A stretch of DNA of 64,000 nt from Diplonema papillatum (GCA_030068145.1 JAPJBO010000607.1:62001-126000), one strand, 5' to 3'. Shown: positions 11,190-20,200, counted from the stretch's first letter. Translations and numbers: made by a program. Notes: generated from the sequence alone by a model not told the origin.

Positions 11190-11870
11190 CTCCACAAGGA
11201 GCGTTGGTCCGTGGACTGGATTGCTGGGCACACTGACGTCACCGCAGTAACACAGGCCTTCAACCGTGACAAGAACCTACCTCACTCAACGCAGGTCCCA
11301 GATCTCCAAACTCCACAAGAAGCGTAAATCCGTGAACTGGATTACTGGACACACCGACGACACCGCAGACAACACAACAAGCTTTTCCACGGGAAGCCGG
11401 AAGCACGTACCTTCAATTGTGCCAAGACCCTACCTCACTCAACGCAGGTCCCATACCTCAAAGAGATCTCCAAACTCCACAAGAAGCGTAAATTCGTGAA
11501 CTGGAATACTGGACACCGACGTCACCGCAGACAACACAACAAGCTCTTCCACGGGAAGCCGGAAGCACGTACCTGCAACCGTGTCAAGAACCTACCTCAC
11601 TCAACGCAGGTCCCATACCTCAAAGGATCTCCAAACTCTACAAGGAGCGGAAGTCATTGCTGGGCACACCGACGACACCGCAGATAACCCAATCCAAACC
11701 ACCACGGAAGAGGTTCTTCAAGGAAAACCGTAAGCGTGCGCCTTCGACCGCGCGAAGAACCTACCGACCTTCTTGCTCAACGCAGGTCTCACACCTCATA
11801 CACCTCAAAGAGATCCCCAAACTCCACAACGAGCGTAAATCCTTGAACTGGATTGCTGACCCATCTTCTA
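11190..11870 (+). repeat. Degenerate tandem repeat, once coding-like
   Basis: Related units of roughly 130-170 bp contain CTCCACAAG(A/G)AGCG, ACACCGACG(A/T)CACCGCAG and ACCTACCTCACTCAACGCAG. Translated pieces share a KLHKxRxSxxWIxGHT motif, but frames change between units. A tandemly amplified, decayed coding segment is the best description; the family is not recognised. Confidence 0.6.
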
Positions 11871-12502
11871 CGACAAAGCAAAGAAGACGGCCTCAAAAGT
11901 TATAGTAGTATGTGTCGTCTGCCGAAGCAGCCGGAGACAGCAGGCGCAGGGGGCAGGTTTTGCTTAACTTTTTTCTTCTTCGAGACCCGCCCCCGGCAAT
12001 TGTCCATTCACTGTCGAGAAAGTTTGCACCTATTGTGATGAGGTGGTTGACCAGGCCCCCACGAAGCCTTATACACAACACGGCTACAACACGAGGATGC
12101 AGCCCTGCTTAGGACCCCCCCACCGGTCGATTTGCCCCTTTTGTGGCCCTCTATTCGCCGGGCGGTGCTGTCAGCACTTGTTCCGCGTCGCATCAAGTAC
12201 ATGATGCTCACGGTTGGGGGATCGGCGACCGCGACTCAATTAAGGTGCGGTCAACAGTGTCGCCACGTGAAGGCCCCCCCAAGACAGTCTCAAAAACAAA
12301 AAACAAAAAGCGGGTGGCTGTTCTGTTGAGTCCAGTCGAGCGGAAGGCTGCTCTGGTGACTCTGGTTGAGCTGCCGGATGTTCCGGTTGTTCTTCTGTTG
12401 GAAGGGGTACATCACGCGGGCACGCCAGTTCCTCTGTACTTGTCGAGGAAGCGGAAGGGTTGCGTGGAGGGTCCGCGTGTGGGTTGTGGAAGGAAGACCT
12501 AC

Positions 12503-12663
12503 GCATCTGAGAGCTCAGGAGCTGAGGCGCTTTTGAGCCCCGTTGTCGTTGTTGTTGTCGTTGCTGTCGTTGCGAGGGGCCCTGCCCCTTTGTCGAAACC
12601 CGGCGGCTGCCGTACCACTATAGGGTGTGGCCTCGTCCCACCACCACCACCACCAGTAGTAGG

Positions 12664-12721
<58 letters not shown>

Positions 12722-12956
12722 GCAGGGGGGCTGCCTCCAACGCCGTCCGCGTCCCTCGTCTCCGAGCAACCCCAGGCAAACCCCGGCCCCCCCGTACGGC
12801 TCCCCGAACACGGGGCTCCGCCAGGCCTCCGCCCACCGGAGCAGGCCCCAGCGCGGGTGCCGCGGCGGGGGCAGCAGAACGACGGGAACGACAGCCGGCG
12901 ACCCGCAAGGTTTGCGGTTCGGAGACACCGACCGGTCTGTGTCCGCACCGGCCAAA
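12503..12956 (-). pseudogene. Second copy of low-complexity exon (see 17544-18283)
   Basis: Closely matches 17544-17961. On the - strand it has the same Pro/Arg/Gly-rich reading and ends at the same splice-donor position (AGATGC then GTAGGT). A run of seven C against six in the other copy shifts the frame, so no continuous reading frame spans it. The Ala tract is much longer here: about 18 GCT-type codons encoded by CAG repeats at 12667-12720, against about five. The exon continues no further upstream than this block. Confidence 0.5.
12667..12722 (+). repeat. CAG trinucleotide run (about 18 units)
   Basis: Uninterrupted GCAGCAGCAG run, contracted to a few units in the paralogous copy at 17710-17725. 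The reverse strand would encode poly-Ala in the exon frame. Confidence 0.95.
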
Positions 12957-13202
12957 GAAACCCCCCCTCAACAAGGCATTCGACAAAGAAAGAAGGTCGA
13001 AGTATGGCTAAAGATAAAGTGGTGTCACCTGAGGGGGTAATCTCAGGGCAAGCAAGAAATACGAAAGAAAGTACGTACCCAAAAAAGGTGTAAACGAACA
13101 GAGCACAGCACAGCGATGATCACTGCAACCTCCCCTGTGCTCACCCTACCCCCGGAGACTCAAAGTACTATGTCTACTAGAAAACACGAAAACAGTTCCA
13201 AA

Positions 13203-13241
13203 ACAAAAGAATAATAGGCGCGACGTTTGTTTGTACGCCGG
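13203..13241 (-). repeat. Inverted copy of YR element 1 pre-terminal segment
   Basis: AGAATAATAGGCGCGACGTT followed by TGTTTGTACG is the reverse complement, with small changes, of 17193-17232 near the right end of YR element 1. It lies about 200 bp outside the left end. Confidence 0.6.
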
Positions 13242-13409
13242 ACAAAAAAAAAACAAGACAAAATACTCGAGGGGCTGCCTTGTGCTTCGAAGGAGGCTAG
13301 AGGGGGAGAAATGTGAAGACGGGTTTTAGGGTCTCCGTGTGACCGTTCATGAATGGGTTCTCTTAGAGCAAGAAAAGGCTGGGTTGTATATTTGGTGCAC
13401 GCTTTCGTT

Positions 13410-13442
13410 ATGGGTTATGGCTAGCCATGTCCGGGTCTGTTT
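13410..13442 (+). repeat. 33-bp direct duplication flanking YR element 1 (left)
   Basis: ATGGGTTATGGCTAGCCATG through GGGTCTGTTT is repeated exactly at 17407-17439, directly outside the opposite end. YR retrotransposons normally make no target-site duplication. Confidence 0.85.
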
Positions 13443-13622
13443 CGTAATAACAATTAATTGTAAACACGAAAGAGAACGCTGGCAGCGTGTTTGGGAGAAG
13501 TTTAGCCTACCGATCATATTCACTCACTATCACTCACTAACAGGCTAAACCTTCCCCGGCACGTACAAACAAAAACATGGCACTAACTCGGACTGACATC
13601 CTCGAGGGAGAAGTCGAATGGG
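13443..13622 (+). repeat. Left 180-bp terminal repeat of YR element 1
   Basis: Differs from 17232-17411 at only three or four positions. It contains CGCTGGCAGCG, an inverted repeat around one base, and a longer stem, AGAAGTTTAGCCT pairing with AGGCTAAACCTTC. These could be recombinase-binding or RNA-folding sites. It includes the first 46 nt of the gag-like ORF. Confidence 0.9.
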
Positions 13623-14557
13623 GTGCTATCCCCGTCGTGAAACTCCCCCGCGGGGAGGATTACGATGAAGCGGAGAGCGAATGCATATTCGCGACGTGCA
13701 GCATTGCACACAGGCCGGACACCTCGTCGAGGTGTGCTTCTTGCGGTTACATCGCATCTGCAGGATGCGTAACCAAGAAGTTGGGACCGGACGCTGCGAG
13801 CTTCTTGGAAAGCATTAAGGACGACAACTGGAGCTGTCCAGTCTGTTGCTGCCTTGCTGACCGAAACAAGCACGCAGCCATGGCCGACGACCTCGAGGGC
13901 CCAATCGAGTTCCCGAGGCTGTTTCCTCAGCCGGGGCAGGATGAGGACGAGGACGGAGCCCTACAGGCGGTCCTGGAGAATCTTCCAGATGGACCCTGGA
14001 AGGCGCCCTTTTCTCTCCTTTTGCACCAGCTCACAGGCACTCAGTCTGAGCTGTCGAAACTCAAGGCAGATGCTGCCCGAGACCGCCAGGAGGCAGAGGC
14101 TGCTGAGAATGCCGAAGTAGACGCGCGACGAGTCCAGACGTGGGCCCCCTTGCTGAAGACTTCGGGGGGCCGGCTCTCCCTACGCAATGACCTCACCCGT
14201 CGGTTTGGCGAGGCGTTAGAGGTGAACGAGGCGGGGCAGGCGTACCGGCATGAGCTGAGGTCGTCTTACGACTCTCTGTGGGCTCTTCTGCCTGTTGCTC
14301 ACAACAACCCTCCCGTGCTTCAGGCCATGCAGGCCACCATCGTCCGGATGGAGTCGAACCGCCTTCGGTTCAGAACTGGTGGCTCCGGCGAGTCCTCCTC
14401 GCTCTATGAGGGCAGGGCCCGAAAGGTGAAGTTCGGGGGAATGGACGACCGGTGGGCCACCAATCTCCAGAATGCCTTATTGCAGGTAAAGACCCCGCAG
14501 TCGCCAAAAAACGAGGTGGAGAAGGAGAACCGTGTAAAGAAGGCGAAAAGGGGGTGA
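13577..14557 (+). CDS. Gag-like protein with PHD-like zinc finger (YR element 1)
   Basis: A 326-residue protein, presumably the nucleocapsid or structural ORF1 of the retrotransposon. Residues 36-90 carry a Cys-rich module: C36-x4-C41, C53-x2-C56, C64, then W and C87-x2-C90, resembling a PHD or RING cross-brace, although the usual His is not clearly placed. Residues about 150-185 are Ala/Glu-rich and may form a coiled coil, and the tail is strongly basic (KKAKRG). The ATG is chosen because it directly follows the terminal-repeat leader and sits inside the repeat. It ends in one TGA, after which the same frame stays open into the recombinase. The zinc module is seen in the sequence; the gag role is inferred from position. 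Confidence 0.7.
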   Translation: MALTRTDILEGEVEWGAIPVVKLPRGEDYDEAESECIFATCSIAHRPDTSSRCASCGYIASAGCVTKKLGPDAASFLESIKDDNWSCPVCCCLADRNKHAAMADDLEGPIEFPRLFPQPGQDEDEDGALQAVLENLPDGPWKAPFSLLLHQLTGTQSELSKLKADAARDRQEAEAAENAEVDARRVQTWAPLLKTSGGRLSLRNDLTRRFGEALEVNEAGQAYRHELRSSYDSLWALLPVAHNNPPVLQAMQATIVRMESNRLRFRTGGSGESSSLYEGRARKVKFGGMDDRWATNLQNALLQVKTPQSPKNEVEKENRVKKAKRG

Positions 14558-15493
14558 CTCAACCTACCTGCTCCGACCCGCTACCGGCTTCCACTCCCAG
14601 CTTCAAATTCCCGAAAACGGGAACAGATTTCTGCCGACGAGATACCTTATCTCCACCGGAGAGTTCTGGAAAGAGCTTCGCAGTGCTATGCGAACTCAGC
14701 TGCGCTCTCCAGTGTACAGACACGCAGCGAGGCTTTCGCCTCTCTGGTCAGAAGGAGCCATCCTCACCTGCCCGAGGACCACATCTTCCTCATGTGGCTC
14801 CAGCTGAAGCTGGAAAAGGGAGAGCTCCAGACGCAGTCCGCCCGGCAGTACATGACGTATCGTCGGATGCTCGCAATCGACCCGACGGCTGCGTTCCGAA
14901 GAACTCTGAGCCGCGAGCTAAGAGAGTACGAACGCAGGGCTCGTACGTCTCGCACATTGGTGGGCAACCAGCAGGTGGAGGAAGCGGTCCGCGAGATGTC
15001 CGGGCTCTATCGCGCCGCCCTGGCGACGCAATGGAGTCTCGGGGCTCGACTGATCGACCTGATCCGGCTCGAAACGAAGCACATCCTGTTGTGCCCTCGA
15101 GACCAGAACCTTGTGTTGGTAATGCTGGTCAACGGGAAGACGGATCAGAGCGGTCGCGGACAGCCTTTGTTGCTGCAAAGGACGGGAAGGTTCGTCAGGT
15201 GGATGCTGGATTGGTGGAACGCCCGTTTGCAGCTGGGCAAAAAGTACATGTTCTACCCCGACCTTCGGACCACTCGGTACAACATGGTCCTGCGAGCTCG
15301 ACTCGATCTGACGTCGCACGGCCTTCGGCATTCGGCGTTGACGTGGGTGGCTCGCTTCTCGGAATTGGGGGAGCAGGCGGCACAGGTGGTGGGTCGCCAC
15401 AAGAGTGTGGAAACGACGCGCCAGTACATCCCTCATCACTTGTGGGGGGCTGCCCAGGATTCTGCTGCTCCGCTGAGCCTACTTCAAAAGTGA
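14558..15493 (+). CDS. Tyrosine recombinase (YR element 1)
   Basis: Integrates the circular cDNA by a phosphotyrosine mechanism. The frame is the same as the gag-like ORF and is open from directly after its TGA, although the first ATG is at 14792. Numbered from that ATG, all catalytic residues are present: Arg85 (GAR-LIDL context), Lys116 (NGK), His176 and Arg179 (HGLRH), His203 (GRH) and nucleophile Tyr212 (TRQYI). The segment 14558-14791 is also coding-like and probably holds the N-terminal core-binding domain, so either the TGA is read through or a non-ATG start is used. It lies upstream of RT, the reverse of the usual DIRS/Ngaro order. Confidence 0.9.
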   Translation, partial: LNLPAPTRYRLPLPASNSRKREQISADEIPYLHRRVLERASQCYANSAALSSVQTRSEAFASLVRRSHPHLPEDHIFLMWLQLKLEKGELQTQSARQYMTYRRMLAIDPTAAFRRTLSRELREYERRARTSRTLVGNQQVEEAVREMSGLYRAALATQWSLGARLIDLIRLETKHILLCPRDQNLVLVMLVNGKTDQSGRGQPLLLQRTGRFVRWMLDWWNARLQLGKKYMFYPDLRTTRYNMVLRARLDLTSHGLRHSALTWVARFSELGEQAAQVVGRHKSVETTRQYIPHHLWGAAQDSAAPLSLLQK

Positions 15494-16821
15494 AGTGCCT
15501 GATCCACTCGGGTACCGAATGCCCCCTGGACACCCCTCCTACCGAGGTAGACGAACCCACGGTGACATGGCCGGTGACGCTGAAGGACTTCGCAGGACCC
15601 TACGACTACGCCGAGACTTGGCTCAGTCAGGACCAAGAGCTGCCGAAGCCGAAGACAAGCACATGCTACACTGGGGTCGTGGCTCCAGCATTGTGCTCCA
15701 CGGTGAACGTGGAAAAGCTTGTATCGGACCTCCCGGCGCTGAAGCCCAACTTCGAGTGGGTCCAAGAAGCCAAGATTCGTTCCCTGATAGGTAGTGGCCG
15801 GCCTACCGTTCCGGGTCCGGCGAACAAGAAACTCTCACCTCACGTGTCTCGCTTACTCAACCTCGGCATCGTTGAGAAAGTTCGTAGGAAGGAGACGGGA
15901 AGATGGTGTCACTCCGCCTTCTGTGTCGAAAAGTCTAAAAAGGGACAACTTCGGTTCATTCTGGCATGCACCGGCGTGAACGCGGCGACTGCTCACACCC
16001 CATGCCCGCCATGCAAACTGCCTTCCTACCCATCGATGATTGAAAAAATGATGGGTTTCGATTACTTGGCGGAATATGACTTTAAGTCATTTTTCTTCCA
16101 GTTTCCACTGAATGAACAGGTTCGACGCTACTTCTGTTTCCGGGTGGACAACAAGATTTACCGATTGAAGGTCTTGCCGATGGGATACCGGGGCGCCCCT
16201 CAGTTGGCTCAGGCAGTGTCCGAGTTGATTGCACAGCTCGCCACGAAGGGTCACCAAGCAGAGTCGGATAGCTTCGCTTGGATCGACAACTGTTTTTTCC
16301 TAAGCAACGACCAAGTCGTTCTGGGAAGGATTCGTAACAGGTTTGAGGAACTGTGTTCCGATTACGGGATTGTAATTGGGGAGAAGAAGGAGCCTTCTTC
16401 CGTCTTCATAACGCTCGGCTTGCAGGTTAACCTGAGCGACAAGAAGTGGCGCTTGGATCCCTCGTGGGTTGAGAAGGTCATAGGACCGGCCAAGAGACTC
16501 TTGCTCGCCCCAGGTGCTCCGCTACGGTCGTGGTGGCGGCTCGCAGGGTGTCTCATCTGGAGACAGCATGTGTTGAGACTGCCGTTTGCCGATCTGCTGC
16601 AGCTGCTGCACTGGATGTCGGGCATCACCCGAAACGGTAACCTTAGAGATAGCGAATTTTGGCGAAGCTGGAAGACATTGGATGGGGAGCTTCTTCGCCT
16701 CCTTCGTCAGACGGTGCACCACTTGGAGGAAAATGCTTTCGTATTCTGGCAGGCACTCCCTGCAGACAAGGCTTACGGCTTTTTTTTCGGATGCGAGTGG
16801 TGTCGGTTGGGCCTACATTGA
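15490..16821 (+). CDS. Reverse transcriptase (YR element 1)
   Basis: Copies element RNA into cDNA. The frame is shifted relative to the recombinase, and the RT frame stays open well upstream, so the true start is uncertain; these coordinates begin at the recombinase end. Motifs seen: the first catalytic Asp in Y-D-F-K-S (codon 16078-16080), the fold motif LPMGYRGAPQLAQ, and the active-site box, which reads W-I-D-N (16279-16290) where Y-x-D-D is expected. The other YR element has the same W-x-D-N, so this looks like a lineage feature, not decay. The ORF ends shortly after a T8 run at which the frame of the RNase H takes over. Confidence 0.9.
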   Translation: MKCLIHSGTECPLDTPPTEVDEPTVTWPVTLKDFAGPYDYAETWLSQDQELPKPKTSTCYTGVVAPALCSTVNVEKLVSDLPALKPNFEWVQEAKIRSLIGSGRPTVPGPANKKLSPHVSRLLNLGIVEKVRRKETGRWCHSAFCVEKSKKGQLRFILACTGVNAATAHTPCPPCKLPSYPSMIEKMMGFDYLAEYDFKSFFFQFPLNEQVRRYFCFRVDNKIYRLKVLPMGYRGAPQLAQAVSELIAQLATKGHQAESDSFAWIDNCFFLSNDQVVLGRIRNRFEELCSDYGIVIGEKKEPSSVFITLGLQVNLSDKKWRLDPSWVEKVIGPAKRLLLAPGAPLRSWWRLAGCLIWRQHVLRLPFADLLQLLHWMSGITRNGNLRDSEFWRSWKTLDGELLRLLRQTVHHLEENAFVFWQALPADKAYGFFFGCEWCRLGLH

Positions 16822-17161
16822 CGGCCAAGCACACTACGGAATCTTCCCGAGATGTTTGGCTTTGTCTCCAATTTATCTGAAGGAGCTGTACGCTCTATTC
16901 ATGATGGTTCGGGGTCAGCCCCAGGAGAACACCCTACTGGTGGTGGGAGTCGACAACAGGGCCGTAATAGGCATTGTGCGGAAAGGGTACTCCCTAAAGT
17001 ACGCTGCGATACCCTGGTTGAAAGCGTTACAAGACACCTTGAAGAGACAGGGGAACCAGCTGAAGCTCTTTTTTGTTCCGACGAAGAGCATGCCAGCGGA
17101 TGCATATACGCGTCTTCCAATCCAACGAAAGGATTGGAAAGAACTCTGCACGACGCTGTAA
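16772..17161 (+). CDS. RNase H (YR element 1)
   Basis: Degrades the RNA strand of the RNA-cDNA hybrid. Catalytic acidic residues are visible: Asp in FFSDAS (16790-16792), Glu in YLKELYA (16883-16885), Asp in VVGVDNRA and Asp in PADAYTR. It reads in a different frame from RT; the join is at GGCTTTTTTTTCGG (16777-16790), so translation needs a frameshift there, or one base was gained or lost in the T-run. It stops about 70 bp before the right terminal repeat, leaving no room for a further ORF. Confidence 0.85.
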   Translation, partial: LTAFFSDASGVGWAYIDGQAHYGIFPRCLALSPIYLKELYALFMMVRGQPQENTLLVVGVDNRAVIGIVRKGYSLKYAAIPWLKALQDTLKRQGNQLKLFFVPTKSMPADAYTRLPIQRKDWKELCTTL

Positions 17162-17231
17162 AAGACTCTCAGGAGAGACACCTACTACAAGGGGCCGGCA
17201 CGTACAAACAAACATCGCGCCTATTCTTTTT

Positions 17232-17411
17232 CGTAAAAACAATTACTTGTAAACACGAAAGAGAACGCTGGCAGCGTGTTTGGGAGAAGTTTAGCCTACC
17301 GATCATATTCACTCACTATCAATCACTAACAGGCTAAACCTTCCCCGGCACGTACAAACAAAAACATGGCACTAACTCGGACTGACATCCTCGAGGGAGA
17401 AGTCGAATGGG
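17232..17411 (+). repeat. Right 180-bp terminal repeat of YR element 1
   Basis: Direct repeat of 13443-13622. It ends after the first 46 nt of the gag-like ORF and passes directly into the 33-bp flanking duplication (17407-17439). Confidence 0.9.
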
Positions 17412-17543
17412 TTATGGCTAGCCATGTCCGGGTCTGTTTGTGACCGACACCGAGTACATTCCTTCGTGGAGTGTAGTCTTGGCCCCCCCACGTTTTTGTT
17501 GAAGTTGTTGCGTACGCACACACGAAAAAGAAGGAAGACATAC

Positions 17544-18283
17544 GCATCTGAGAGCTCAGGAGCCGAGGCGCTTTTGAGCCCCGTTGTCGTTGTTGTTGTC
17601 GTTGCTGTCGTTGCGAGGGGCCCTGCCCCTTTGTCGAACCCCGGCGGCTGCCGTACCACTATAGGGTGTGGCCTCGTCCCACCACCGCCACCACCAGTAG
17701 TAGTAGCACCAGCAGCAGCAGCGGCAGGGGGGCTGCCTCCAACGCCGTCCGCGTCCCTCGTCTCCGAGCAACCCCAGGCAAACCCCGGCCCCCCGTACGG
17801 CTCCCCGAACACGGGGCTCCGCCAGGCCTCCGCCCACCGGAGCAGGCCCCAGCGCGGGTGCCGCGGCGGGGGCAGCAGAACGACGGGAACGACAGCCGGC
17901 GACCCGCAAGGTTTGCGGTGCGGAGACACCGACCGGTCCGTGTCCGCACCGGCGCCCCGCTCCACGGGGGGGTCAGCGAAGACGGGGGCCGCGTCATTGA
18001 CGACGACGACGGAAACAGCCCCGCGGCCTCTGGGCTCTTCTCCAGCCTCGGGACCCCCAACAGCAGCAGCAGCAGCAGCAGCAACTGGAGGAGGGCGAGG
18101 ATCTGTCGGAACGGGGGAAACCGTGGCTGCTGGCGGCTGCTGCTGCTGCTGCCGCTGCTGGCGGGGCGCCTTGTTCCCCCTGTCCGACGCGTTCTGAGGC
18201 GGCGAAAGCGGGTCCTTCGCCGCGGGATGCAGGGTTGGAGTGTGGTACACGACGGAAGCATCGTCGTCGGTGGGTGAGAACAC
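17544..18283 (-). CDS. Low-complexity 5' exon, unknown protein
   Basis: Open from an ATG at 18283 (MFSPTDDDASVVYHTP) to a plausible splice donor (AGATGC then GTATGT) at 17543-17544. It encodes about 246 residues rich in Pro, Ala, Thr, Gly and Gln, including a Gln run, two Ala runs and a Thr run. No domain is recognised; the composition suggests a disordered N-terminal region. The distal half is duplicated at 12503-12956 on the far side of YR element 1. The codon pattern is compatible with coding, but low-complexity sequence gives long ORFs easily, so confidence is moderate. Confidence 0.4.
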
Positions 18284-18518
18284 GGGATCGTGAAGCGCGT
18301 TGGTGATGCCAGAGGCGCGCCACTTCAGGTATCTGTGGGAAGGAAAATCTTAGTTTTGATGTTCAGACAGAACACCGCCTCTTAGGCATTGATTCATGCT
18401 GTCATGAAGTCTTCTTTAACGAAGATGTTAACGTTAGGGTTTACGGCGGTCAAAAATTTCGTCAAATTTTTGGGCTAAATTTTTGGGTCTCAAATACCCC
18501 GAGATGGACAACCGACTC

Positions 18519-18905
18519 CAGATACACAAACTCTTTCGAACGCTGCACACGGGTATCCTAGTGACCTCTAACTATCATGTTGCATAAGGCGGTTATCCGG
18601 ATCTGAAAGCCGAAGACTTTGTAACACTTTACCGCAACCGAGGTCGCGAACCGGGTTCGGCTTGCACTGCAAAAGCAGCATAATTGTGTCTTGCGCACGA
18701 GCGCGGAAATCCGCCACCCGCCATTCGGCTAGATATTGCAAGAACACAATTGCGAAGCGTACTGCAAACGGATAGTGTTACGAAGGCGAACGAATCATGC
18801 GGGAACCTATGGAGGGGCCCCTCGACAGCTTTCAGAACACGGCAGAGTGAGCCACGATACGGATAAGCGTGTGCACATTCTACTTCCGGTTGATCTGCAT
18901 TTCCC
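18519..18905 (+). repeat. Direct repeat of about 385 bp, copy 1
   Basis: Begins ACACAAACTCTTTCGAACGC and is highly similar to 19477-19860. Inside, AATTGTGTCTTGC and GCAAGAACACAATT form an inverted repeat. No TG...CA ends, primer-binding site or polypurine tract are evident, so an LTR pair is not claimed. Confidence 0.85.
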
Positions 18906-19476
18906 GAACGCAAGCGAAGGACGGTGGGCTAACAACCCAAATGGCCACAGACGGAGTCTGAGGCTCTCCACATTACATCACGCAAGAATGGCTGATTCCT
19001 TCCTGAAGTCATCGGCTGTCTTTGTGCCCACAGGAAGCGCGAACTGAACGCAAGGACCTTCCAGACGTGGAACACTGTACGGAGAGAAGACCACGCAACG
19101 GAGCAGGCGCCCACAAGCAGTTTCTAACAGGACTAATCCCTCACACCGAAGTGATCATGAGTTGCCTTAACGAAACGAACCTTGTGGAGCTGAACTCAGG
19201 CTGATAGGTGGGCCGTCTACAACTTAGCACCGGTCAGCAAGTAAACGTATCCGACCCCTGGCACAGAAGGCACGCGGTGGCTATCGGTAAACTGCATCGC
19301 GCACTCAGACAGAATTGACAGCATGTACTTGGAACCCCTTCTCACGATCAGTAACCTGGACGACAATTACGCCGGAAGAAAGAAAGGACTGACGAATATC
19401 CTCGGGCTGCTTCGAAAATCTTCACACAAAATACATGGGTCAAAAGGGATTCCCCCCCAGAAAAAAAAGACACCAG
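18906..19476. other. Interval between 385-bp direct repeats
   Basis: About 570 bp without a supportable ORF, RNA gene or retroelement domain. Confidence 0.4.
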
Positions 19477-19860
19477 ATACGCAAACTCTTTCGAACGCTG
19501 CACACGGGTATCCTTCAAGTGACCTCTAACTATCTGTTGCATACGCGTATCCGGATCTGAAAGCCGAAGACTTCGTAACACTTTACCGCAACCGAAGTCG
19601 CGAACCGGGTTCGGCTTGCACTGCAAAAGCAGCATAATTGTGTCTTGCGCCCGAGCGCGGAAATCCGCCACCCGCCATTCGGCTAGAGTGCAAGAACACA
19701 ATTGCGAAGCGTACTACAAACGGATAGTGTTACAAAGGCGAACGAATCATGCGAGAACCTATGGAGGGGCCCCTCGACAGCTTTCAGAACACGGCATAGT
19801 AAGTCAAGAGTCGGATAAGCGTGTGCACATTCTACTCCCGTTTGATCTGCATTTCTCCAC
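19477..19860 (+). repeat. Direct repeat of about 385 bp, copy 2
   Basis: Second copy of 18519-18905, offset by about 958 bp, with scattered substitutions and a short deletion near GTTGCATA. Confidence 0.85.
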
Positions 19861-19914
19861 CTTACCCCCCCTTCTTTGATCTGCGGTGTGTATTTGCAAA
19901 ACAGTTCCGGCACG

Positions 19915-20200
19915 GGTTTGCGGGGTTTGCGGGTTAGGGTAAGCGGGTTTGCGGGTTTGCGGGGTTTGCGGGTTAGGGTACGCGGGTTTGCGGGGTTTGC
20001 GGGTTAGGGTATGCGGGTTTGCGGGTTCGGTATGCGGGTTTAGGGTTTGCGGGTTAGGGTATGCGGGTTTGCGGGGTTTGCGGGTTAGGGTATGCGGGTT
20101 TGCGGGTCTCGGTATGCGGGTATTAGGGTTGGCGGGTTCGGGTATGCGGGTTTGCGGGGTTTGCGGGTTAGGGTATGCGGGTTTGCGGGTCTGGGTATGC
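19915..20200 (+). repeat. Telomere-like GGGTTAGGGT/GGGTTTGCGGG array
   Basis: Alternating GGGTTTGCGGG and GGGTTAGGGTATGC units in a degenerate array of about 280 bp. The TTAGGG core suggests interstitial telomeric sequence mixed with a TTTGCGGG variant. It is not at a chromosome end in this window. Confidence 0.8.

Larger units (their letters stand above)
13443..17406 (+). mobile_element. Tyrosine-recombinase retrotransposon 1 (gag-YR-RT-RNase H)
   Basis: A DIRS/PAT-type retrotransposon about 4 kb long. The order is a gag-like ORF with a PHD-like finger, a lambda-integrase-type tyrosine recombinase, a reverse transcriptase and an RNase H. No DDE integrase and no aspartic protease are seen. 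Direct repeats of 180 bp (13443-13622 and 17232-17411) close both ends and contain the start codon of the gag-like ORF. These are not canonical split direct repeats: after the right A segment the sequence continues into the first 46 nt of the gag-like ORF instead of a B segment. Terminal redundancy of a circular intermediate would explain this (inference). The gag-YR stop and the RT-RNase H frame change may be recoding signals or damage. Confidence 0.85.

Noticed and set aside
12143..13093. 316-codon + strand ORF through the CAG run
   Set aside because: The opposite strand has splice-consistent, duplicated coding structure; the + strand frame mostly reads repeats and is not maintained in the paralogous copy.
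13443..17411. Treating YR element 1 as an LTR retrotransposon because of its terminal direct repeats
   Set aside because: It encodes a tyrosine recombinase and no DDE integrase or protease, and the repeats include gag coding sequence and lack TG...CA ends.
18519..19860. LTR pair of a small LTR retrotransposon
   Set aside because: No primer-binding site, polypurine tract, TG...CA ends or internal domains are visible.
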